Shown one piece after another: positions 17,901 through 21,881 of a stretch of 21,881 nucleotides of DNA. Under the pieces are notes generated by a model, which did not search any database, had not been told where the DNA came from, and saw only the letters and a list, made by a program, of their open reading frames with translations. A program made the translations under genes and the position numbers. The stretch is from a virus. How positions within the stretch are numbered: the stretch's first letter is position 1; each line of letters opens with the position of its first letter. The stretch lies in the IMG/VR virus record IMGVR_UViG_3300036770_002232, positions 1-21,881 of that record; one strand, given 5' to 3'.

Positions 17901-20709
17901 GATACCGACCCGCAACGCCTCGTTCAAGATCCACAGCGCTGTCCCGGCGCTTGTAAGCCGCGTGCTTGGCGTCGCGCACGGCATCGTTTCGCCCAACAAG
18001 CCCGTGGACGTGTTCACCGCTTCTGACTTCGAGGCAGGTTTCCAAGAGTTGGTAGACTCCGGCTTTATCCCCGCAGACTTCGTGCCTGTGTTCCAGCAGC
18101 AGCTTGCCTCCATGCGCGGCGCCGACGGCGACAATGTGTACGGCGCGCTGGTGTTTCGGGGGCGGTACATCATCCTGCTCAACGACCTGCGCGCAGACGG
18201 CGCGGTCAGCGACGCAGTCATGGCAATCGCAGCAGCGCACGAGATGGGCCACATCCTCTTCATCGAAGAGTTCGGCAACATCGAGATGGGCGCTATCCCA
18301 GAGAACGTCGAGAAGGGCCTGCTGGACGGCTACACGCAGTTCGTTAACGAGCAGCGCGCGGCTGGCGCGGAAGTTATTCCGTTCGAAGAGTGGTTCTCTG
18401 ACCAAGTCGGTATCTACGCTTACCGCGAGGCTTCGAACGAAGACCAAAAACGTAGTGATAAAGAGTCTGCTGTTCGGCGCGAACCGCAAAAACCAGACGC
18501 GATTTCTGCCTACTTCAAAAGCATCGCCGAGAAGCTCAAGAAGCTGTTCAACGCAGTCAATAAGCTGTTCGGCGGGCGCCTGCGCCAGAGTCAGCAGTTC
18601 GTGGACTACTTCGAATCAGTCGTCTTCCGCCGGAAGAAGTACGCTGCACCGCCTACTACGCTGATCGGCGTGGCGTACCGCAACATGGCTCAGCAACGGA
18701 TGGTCAACGGGCAGCCGCAGCAGCAACTGGCGTCGAAGCTCTACGACGACGCCAGCAACCTGCTTAAAGACTTTATGAATGATCCAATCGATACGCTCAA
18801 ACGTACTGTGTACGCGACGGATGACTACCTGCGCCAGATGGGACCGGCGGGCGTGGAGCTTGCTCAGTTCTTCCGTGGCCGCTCGCAGTCCAAGGAAGAC
18901 ACGGGCTTCCATTCCGCCAAGATCTTTGAGCAGCACCGCTGGTTCTCCAAGCTGGCCGACGCCATTGGCATCGAGACGGACAAGCTGACAACCGACGAGA
19001 TTGATACGATCCTCTTTGAGGCCGAGGACAACACCATCCCCACCGCACAGCTCTCGCCCAAGGCACAGGCCGTGCGCAAAGTGTTCGACGACATGTACGA
19101 ACAGTACATCACGTACACGGACGCAAACGGCGCAAAAAAGAAGTGGTTCGCCGTTAAAAAGGCGGAGAACTACAACCCGCGCCAGATCAATACGTCAAAT
19201 GTCGCAATTGAACCGACAGGTTTCGCGAACTGGCTCGCGGCTAACGGCTTCGAGTCCCAGAGCGACGCTAACGCTATCGCAGCGTACCTCGCGCAGCAGG
19301 CTGGCAGCATCATGCCCGCAGGTGCTGGCCCGCTTGACGCGCCCATGATGCCGCATGGTAAGGCCCGTAGCCTGAACCAAATCCCGACCAAGGCCCTGCG
19401 CGACGCGCTTATGCCTGATGGCACTCTGGCACCGGGCGCTGACCCTAAATACGGCTGGCTCGTCCCGCCGCAGATGGCCCTGACCCAGTACATCCACTTC
19501 ACCGCGCGTAAGGTCGAGTTCGAACGGCGTGGTGGCAAGGCCAAACTGGAAGGGCTGGTTGCTCAGCTGCCTAAAAAGAAGCAAGCGGATGCTGTCAGGG
19601 CGCTTGAAGCCAACCTCGGCAAGCTTGGCGACGACATCCGCCACCGCCCGGCTGCCCGGCAGTTCAACAGCATCACGCAGGTGACCACCGCTATTACTAC
19701 GCTGACGTTCGCCGTGTTCGCCTCGCTGCCGGACCTTGCCGGGGTTGCGATGCGTTCGAAGGACTTCTCAAATTTCATGGACGTCATGCGCCAGTTCAAG
19801 CGCACGCTGACAGACAAGCAAAACGCAGAGCTGACCCGGTCGGTCGGCGTCGTCACGAGCCAAGCGCTCGACAGCATCTTCATGTCACCCGGCGAGATGG
19901 ACTACACCGCTCCGTGGGCCAAGAAGATCATGGAGAAGTTCTTCGTGTTCAACGGCACGGACGCCTACACCCGGTTTGCCCGTACGTTTGCCACCGGCAT
20001 GGGCCGCGAGTTCCTTGTCAACACCGCGTTCGCCCCGGCGTTTGGCCCGCAGCAGGAACGCTGGCTGTCGGAGCTGGGTGTAACCCGCGACGACATCACC
20101 AGCTGGCACGCTTCTGGGCAGCCGCTGAGCGACCTGACCCCCGGTACCCGCGACCACCGCATCGCTAACGCCATCGCGCGCTTTGCAGAAGAAGCCGTGA
20201 TCCGCCCCGACAGCTCGATCAAACCCGGCTGGGCGTCAAACCCCTACTACAACGTGATCTGGCAGCTCAAAACGTATTTCTACGCCTACGGCAAGATCAT
20301 TATTGCTGGCATGGCGCGCGAGTTCAAGAACCGTATTGATATCGACGGCGACATTAAAGGCGCAGTAGCGCAGCTTTCGCTGGCTATCGGGGGTATCCTG
20401 ATCCTGACCATGATTGGCCTCGAAGCCCGCGAGTGGACCAAGTACCTGCTGCGCCTTTTTATCCCGTGGAAGGACTCGGAGGACGCACTGCAAACCGATA
20501 CAATGGACCTTGGCCAGTATTCAGCCGAAATTGTTGAGCGCTCCGGCCTGCTAGGCCCCTTTGCTCTTGCCACATCGGCCATGGAAGGGTTACAACGTGA
20601 AGGTTGGCTCGGGCCTGTTATTGCCACGGTGCCAGCTGTTGACTTCGTAGACGATTCGGTCTTCGACGGCGATTGGGACCGCGTATTGCCTGTAATAAAT
20701 AATCTCTAG
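11365..20709 (+). CDS. Giant multidomain internal virion protein, T7 gp16-like (3114 aa), with GH19 and two zinc-metallopeptidase-like modules
   Basis: 3114 residues, far longer than T7 gp16 (1318). Order of parts: residues 1-~205, GH19-type muralytic domain (E48 in AQIEAESAL, then ENLNYSAKRLF and GDGYKFRGRGFIQLTGKDNY); ~233-352, three near-repeats containing DLKPAADAITGFLGNA; ~526-565, ~646-673 and ~739-767, hydrophobic Gly/Ala-rich segments of the kind used to cross membranes; ~1149-1455, first HExxH module (H1285-E-Y-G-H1289, E1341-E1342-W); ~1740-1850, a basic helical part; ~2183-2438, second HExxH module (H2292-E-M-G-H2296, E2341-E2342-W); ~2600-3114, conserved C-terminal region with the motif WQLKTYFYAYGKIIIAGM and a hydrophobic stretch AIGGILILTMIGLEA (~3010). 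TTG start with AGGAG. Inferred role: ejected with the DNA, opens peptidoglycan, spans the inner membrane, and possibly acts as a peptidase in the envelope or cell. It resembles the large polyvalent proteins of phages. Much of residues 800-1140 and 1500-2150 is of unknown function. Confidence 0.8.
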   Translation: MSKIVNAINNAVDKQGGSEVLRVRAELNRVGITDPTEQANVLAQIEAESALKPRSENLNYSAKRLFEIWGPNQKKNTVRFKTLDDAKAASAKGEEHIASLIYDGRKDLGNTEAGDGYKFRGRGFIQLTGKDNYKRYGKRIGVDLVANPDLANDPEVAAKLAAEYFADKKKKGVDFKDIAAVTKAVGPADPNAVKTRTQLAQKYLTPGAPPGKKPEPPSQVAMAGVLGKPPPIPDFKPAADAITGFLGNAKEAVSSAFSDLPQISAPQMPQISAPDLKPAADAITGFLGNAGAAASSATASFFDNAGAAVSSVSDNLRTSMFDQEPLSMPQISAPDLKPAADAVSSFLSGLQAPSAERPEAIKPPIVDAPQSITPQPTRPPEPGDEPMIDRAPKIKLARKPKERPPTRFDAAKLSAVEAMADRSWLVNIRDAGVAQSDLVAREQNAPTDSLESLNRGFKSGIVQMGVDFDYARAGLESAMGNTDQMNIFLDRAKRNERRIEDIVGPTESLKEFFEEPTVDGFFDKVGLTLGQVAPSITVTVATAFATGGTSAVLFAAPQFAGKTVAVGTMKKMIKEAAVKKAKGLALDPAEEKLLAGSYQAIRAARGQAFKSGATAGAFATEYPQMTGASFREFSEAGVDLNDPNYGRASLAIGGGLAAIGVFGERLIVEGAFELATKKASRLSSNQNVFALAAKDIAALGLRGAATEGATEALQEGALVGQRFAVDDDYSAEDAKWRVAEAGFAGALAGGAIGGGSGVFTGTARALSVEPPVSTDRLRKERDVIRTRTLGGAFGPQRRPKYAGEYEAAKGATPQYAEDYKGLLHPSVEAEMRASDYTQDDKTRFEDVLNVLDSAYKDIDDGNIDVAREKLTGARALLDKTGAKKTAQYEQVQRLLRESFASLNQASKAQDPRTTAQKIMDKAKATTQAVRDKINEGRMDAEETGMSLDGPTQESEADYNAQIAHLGKTLSPKSGVWIPENSQFQFPDTLKDYEPAKADNVWVVKIPGQGVLLTRYKSDAVKLAMSAQENSGGFERMLARVLGYSAVKPDDADRAVAVQDAGGNIISEEATNEAGERAAVLNADKIAKAAGPGASVFVRDLKDALRFRRDRAEADQNDALKPAQTAPEQKEAPDQEVVDEGGMGDGPVVRNMSTNTGSDTGDLAAQEQALDLLSQLEPGETIVSGRLGPLAKAAFDLAQKTAPLQKPLLVLSTADANVSALIRALVSIGSMPEAMLTVAAALDYDPFFPTSEAFGGAFFPGTPDYNLIILNTTFYDDASIAAIGVHEYGHALFSQAYAGNKTRIATEFRASKTGQEFLAKFKETYEAEYGVAYNNNPDRIIEEWFADQLALYVLSPEKAPKGLTDILKELFTQLKAVFDGWRKTGHPLLVARTNLTDAFVEFIERAIPAGMFTAPINPDEVRKHFQKQVVDFNPDGPTAESMSTGVMPTTAQPATRNMSSDARSDALTTVDAEEATGGAVVKDYASAAGQNRELTPEQVKQMLDEAVPDEERRAELTRFEDALSDSAVKYIVKAYADDPDGYYFVDVIINESDEARIQIKRASTGKTASQISVDEQIADRVDALVKAVAKDARDRKDEKKAAVPGDSFATSIVVTSSKGKRTRPSIAQLIAIGMKINRIEGADALFLGEGMSPQQAVKAGLTRAVKELALLGYTFEIDPMPQQKAAADPGSISARAAPQRAAGRSLQLNRADLRLLQQPSSIPQLKDQVVYYDKNRRITYTYADVIATADAQVRQKDRNAGYLKAYTEGRRKRTEERLIRQWMNARRANTKRFTAGNLTGDQLALAQMTYGDLSAPDDVSPGTPLHDKLRDFVDAKLKAADKEFAQNLRDREIAFDPQDLEGVSDPDAEAEMLRSAMQAYMKENPGEEVVFENQGLAQQREEDAAKDNSQLPEETPVQSELVYEGAEKDLADRAELLAQMRPAAAAALRDNVDLVRESHIAILDAAARAGALPYMQAFAARRNNGNNTLTLRMAPIPVKDRPADYADKLRALYGALTPEAASRLRNKINFVTNKQLNSFYAIAANDPSRLEINTGEGGIINISRAKWFPGLTTPIMDLQRIIFELAKDPTAKILDGLSVRENPTPNDTLQLIKEVDRLKAFLREARAGLSFDMRAEQEMELNAAIERGEKDLRKKQDELRAARKLDKKGESKTRTTPKVQIPTRNASFKIHSAVPALVSRVLGVAHGIVSPNKPVDVFTASDFEAGFQELVDSGFIPADFVPVFQQQLASMRGADGDNVYGALVFRGRYIILLNDLRADGAVSDAVMAIAAAHEMGHILFIEEFGNIEMGAIPENVEKGLLDGYTQFVNEQRAAGAEVIPFEEWFSDQVGIYAYREASNEDQKRSDKESAVRREPQKPDAISAYFKSIAEKLKKLFNAVNKLFGGRLRQSQQFVDYFESVVFRRKKYAAPPTTLIGVAYRNMAQQRMVNGQPQQQLASKLYDDASNLLKDFMNDPIDTLKRTVYATDDYLRQMGPAGVELAQFFRGRSQSKEDTGFHSAKIFEQHRWFSKLADAIGIETDKLTTDEIDTILFEAEDNTIPTAQLSPKAQAVRKVFDDMYEQYITYTDANGAKKKWFAVKKAENYNPRQINTSNVAIEPTGFANWLAANGFESQSDANAIAAYLAQQAGSIMPAGAGPLDAPMMPHGKARSLNQIPTKALRDALMPDGTLAPGADPKYGWLVPPQMALTQYIHFTARKVEFERRGGKAKLEGLVAQLPKKKQADAVRALEANLGKLGDDIRHRPAARQFNSITQVTTAITTLTFAVFASLPDLAGVAMRSKDFSNFMDVMRQFKRTLTDKQNAELTRSVGVVTSQALDSIFMSPGEMDYTAPWAKKIMEKFFVFNGTDAYTRFARTFATGMGREFLVNTAFAPAFGPQQERWLSELGVTRDDITSWHASGQPLSDLTPGTRDHRIANAIARFAEEAVIRPDSSIKPGWASNPYYNVIWQLKTYFYAYGKIIIAGMAREFKNRIDIDGDIKGAVAQLSLAIGGILILTMIGLEAREWTKYLLRLFIPWKDSEDALQTDTMDLGQYSAEIVERSGLLGPFALATSAMEGLQREGWLGPVIATVPAVDFVDDSVFDGDWDRVLPVINNL
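12061..12420 (+). repeat. Three imperfect in-frame repeats in the linker after the GH19 domain
   Basis: Related copies at 12061-12111, 12182-12234 and 12345-12420. The first two share AAACCCGCAGC/AAGCCTGCAGC followed by an almost identical AGACGCAATTACAGG..TTTCTGGG segment, coding KPAADAITGFLGNA; the third codes KPAADAVSSFLSG. Short PQISAP units precede copies two and three. They encode amphipathic helices joined by Pro-rich spacers. Confidence 0.75.
14809..15738 (+). other. First zinc-metallopeptidase-like module, in a low-GC island bracketed by RNMS
   Basis: Codes residues 1149-1458 of the giant protein. The zinc motif is HEYGH (1285-1289), preceded by NLIILNTTFYDDASIAAIG and followed by EEWFADQ (1341-1347), whose Glu would be the third ligand; a helical tail (LKELFTQLKAVFDGW) follows. 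RNMS occurs at both ends (1149-1152 and 1455-1458). Hand-counted GC for 14821-15720 is about 51%, against about 67-72% in the adjacent lines on each side. Confidence 0.7.
17911..18690 (+). other. Second zinc-metallopeptidase-like module
   Basis: Codes residues about 2183-2442. HEMGH (2292-2296) is preceded by RGRYIILLNDL and followed by EEWFSDQ (2341-2347), then a helical tail (AEKLKKLFNAVNKLF) and FVDYFESVV. The layout parallels the first module element by element. It begins with RNAS (2183-2186) and is followed by RNMA (2439-2442). Base composition is similar to the gene backbone. Confidence 0.7.
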
Positions 20710-20718
20710 GGAGCTAAC

Positions 20719-21096
20719 ATGGCTTACAGTGACACCATTAACTGCGTAGTCGGCGACACCCTCCCGTCGCTGGTGTGTACCGTACGCGACCGCAATACCG
20801 CCGCGCCGGGACAAACGCTCCGCCCCAATGACCCATTGACGTGGGCGCCAATGAATCTTACCGGCGCAACAGTGCGTATGTATATCCGCGCCGCAGGCAT
20901 TACAACAGCCCCTGTAGCCACGCTGATAGGCGCGCTTGTAGATCCCGCAAATGGCGTAGTTGCCTTTACGTTTGGCAGCAACACGCTGTCAGCGGCGGGT
21001 ACGTTTGACGCCGAAGTTGAGATTACGTTTTCGGGCGGCGGCATCCAGACTATTATCGATTTCATAAAGATTAAAGTGCGCGATCAAATTGCGTAA
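20719..21096 (+). CDS. BppU N-terminal-like / immunoglobulin-like tail appendage protein
   Basis: 125 residues with AGGGAG at 20708-20713, 5 bases before the ATG and overlapping the preceding stop. The pattern GDTLPSLVCTVRD, then WAPMNLTGATVRMYIR, then ANGVVAFTFGSNTLSAAGTF and AEVEITFSGG, is the beta-sandwich layout of BppU-N-terminal (DUF2479-like) domains that many phages place at the base of receptor-binding structures. Here the domain is a stand-alone protein with no receptor-binding part, so it probably serves as an adaptor between tail and appendage. Its stop overlaps the next start by one base (TAATG), indicating coupling with the repeat protein. Confidence 0.72.
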   Translation: MAYSDTINCVVGDTLPSLVCTVRDRNTAAPGQTLRPNDPLTWAPMNLTGATVRMYIRAAGITTAPVATLIGALVDPANGVVAFTFGSNTLSAAGTFDAEVEITFSGGGIQTIIDFIKIKVRDQIA

Positions 21097-21881
21097 TGAG
21101 CAACAGTACGGATAGTTCTGTTTCAGGTGCGGTCACAGTAACAACTGTAGATCTTACACAGAACGCGTCGTACACTCACCCCGAAGCCGATGTTTTATTT
21201 GTAGATTTACAAACCACTGTACTGTACGTAGACGCAGCAGTTGGGTTGTTCTTTACCGATCCTGCCGTATTATTGAAAGCAGCAGAACTTACACTAGGGG
21301 TCGCGTATACGCTGCCCGCTGCGACAAATGTACGATTCGATCCTTCTTATATAATAAATACTGTCGGCGACAATGTCTCTGTCACTGATACGTTAGCACT
21401 TTTTACGACTTCTGCGCAGATCGAAACCGTCTCCATCGCAGATACGCCTGTTCTCTTCACGTCGCTCGCGAAAACCGAGACGGTTTCCGTCGCAGATACG
21501 CCTGTTCTCTCCACGTCGCTCGCAAAGACCGAGACGGTTTCCGTCGCAGATACGCCTGTTCTTTCCACGTCGCTCGCGAAAACCGAAACGGTTTCCATCG
21601 CAGATACGCCTGTTCTCTCCACGTCGCTCGCAAAGACCGAGACGGTTTCCGTCGCAGATACGCCTGTTCTCTCCACGTCGCTCGCAAAGACCGAGACGGT
21701 TTCCGTCGCAGATACGCCTGTTCTTTCTACGTCTGCGCCGAAGACCGAGACGGTTTCCATCGCAGATACGCCTGTTCTTTCCACGTCGCTCGCGAAAACC
21801 GAAACGGTTTCCATCGCAGATACGCCTGTTCTTTCTACGTCGCTCGCGAAAACCGAAACGGTTTCCATCGCAGATACGCCT
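21096..21881 (+). CDS. Tandem-repeat tail appendage protein, 5' part (3' end outside window)
   Basis: ATG at 21096 overlaps the previous TAA; the frame stays open for all 262 codons to the window end. Residues 1-89 form a unique Thr/Val-rich beta-type domain (for example AVTVTTVDLTQNASYTH), then an 18-residue unit, KTETVSVADTPVLSTSLA with small variants, repeats about nine times and continues past the end. Extended beta repeats of this kind are common in fibrous phage or surface proteins. GC is lower than the backbone (about 42% in the non-repeat lines checked), suggesting separate acquisition. Likely a fibre or spike component; no receptor-binding or chaperone domain is seen in the visible part. 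Confidence 0.72.
   Translation, partial: MSNSTDSSVSGAVTVTTVDLTQNASYTHPEADVLFVDLQTTVLYVDAAVGLFFTDPAVLLKAAELTLGVAYTLPAATNVRFDPSYIINTVGDNVSVTDTLALFTTSAQIETVSIADTPVLFTSLAKTETVSVADTPVLSTSLAKTETVSVADTPVLSTSLAKTETVSIADTPVLSTSLAKTETVSVADTPVLSTSLAKTETVSVADTPVLSTSAPKTETVSIADTPVLSTSLAKTETVSIADTPVLSTSLAKTETVSIADTP
21363..21881 (+). repeat. 54-bp in-frame tandem repeat array
   Basis: Units begin at 21363 (degenerate), 21417, 21471, 21525, 21579, 21633, 21687, 21741, 21795 and 21849 (cut by the window end). Units from 21471 on differ at only a few bases, mostly in third codon positions and one Val/Ile alternation; the unit at 21687 ends in Ala-Pro in place of Leu-Ala. The period keeps the frame, so copy number can change without frameshift. 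Confidence 0.93.

Noticed and set aside
21347-21868. Repetitive 173-residue open frame on the minus strand
   Set aside because: Mirror of the 54-bp forward repeat. The forward frame is coupled to the upstream gene by TAATG, starts with a unique domain and has no stop.
21363-21881. Repeat array considered as a CRISPR
   Set aside because: Units are contiguous with no unique spacers, and the 54-bp period preserves a reading frame.

Overview
The window is the structural (morphogenesis) arm of a tailed, most likely short-tailed (podovirus-type), double-stranded DNA phage or prophage. All 15 recognised genes lie on the + strand. They are tightly packed, mostly with 1-4 bp stop/start overlaps, and run in the classic order terminase - portal - scaffold - capsid - head-tail adaptors - internal (ejection) virion proteins - tail appendage. 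No tRNA, integrase, IS element, CRISPR array or metabolic gene is visible. Base composition is moderately GC-rich (about 70% in the backbone stretches counted by hand) with clear lower-GC islands. The host cannot be named from this sequence; a GC-rich Gram-negative bacterium is a plausible guess because the ejection set is of the T7 type.

Layout: 1-3496 is a translationally coupled block with the end of the large terminase, a 725-residue P22-type portal and an acidic scaffolding-like protein, closed by a rho-independent terminator at 3519-3555. A 277-base non-coding region with a possible structured leader follows. Then comes a two-gene capsid cassette (major capsid protein 3774-4934 and a small decoration-like protein 4949-5398), closed by a second terminator at 5439-5470. 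Positions 5484-7365 hold three head-tail connector genes, one of them DUF6682-like. Positions 7362-20709 hold an ejection-protein series that parallels T7 gp13-gp16 in order and size class: a GNAT-like 133-aa protein, two adjacent and apparently paralogous ~200-aa proteins, a 779-aa protein, and a giant 3114-aa protein starting with TTG. The window closes with a BppU-N-terminal-like domain protein and the 5' part of a tail-appendage gene made of 54-bp tandem repeats that runs off the end.

The most remarkable object is the 3114-aa protein. It begins with a GH19-type muralytic domain where T7 gp16 carries a lytic transglycosylase. It has hydrophobic glycine/alanine-rich segments and a conserved gp16-like C-terminal region. 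Between them are two separate zinc-metallopeptidase-like modules, each with HExxH followed by an EEWF(A/S)DQ motif, about 1000 residues apart. The first module sits in a ~900-bp island of about 51% GC inside a roughly 70% GC gene and is bracketed by copies of an RNMS motif, which suggests a modular domain insertion. The architecture is reminiscent of the large 'polyvalent' proteins that phages inject with their DNA.

Working model (inference): terminase and portal package DNA into a shell of the 386-aa capsid protein. The adaptors close the head and attach the short tail. The GNAT-like, paired ~200-aa, 779-aa and 3114-aa proteins form an internal core that is ejected, locally digests peptidoglycan, crosses the envelope, and may deliver peptidase activity into the host. 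The terminal repeat protein is probably part of the host-contact apparatus.
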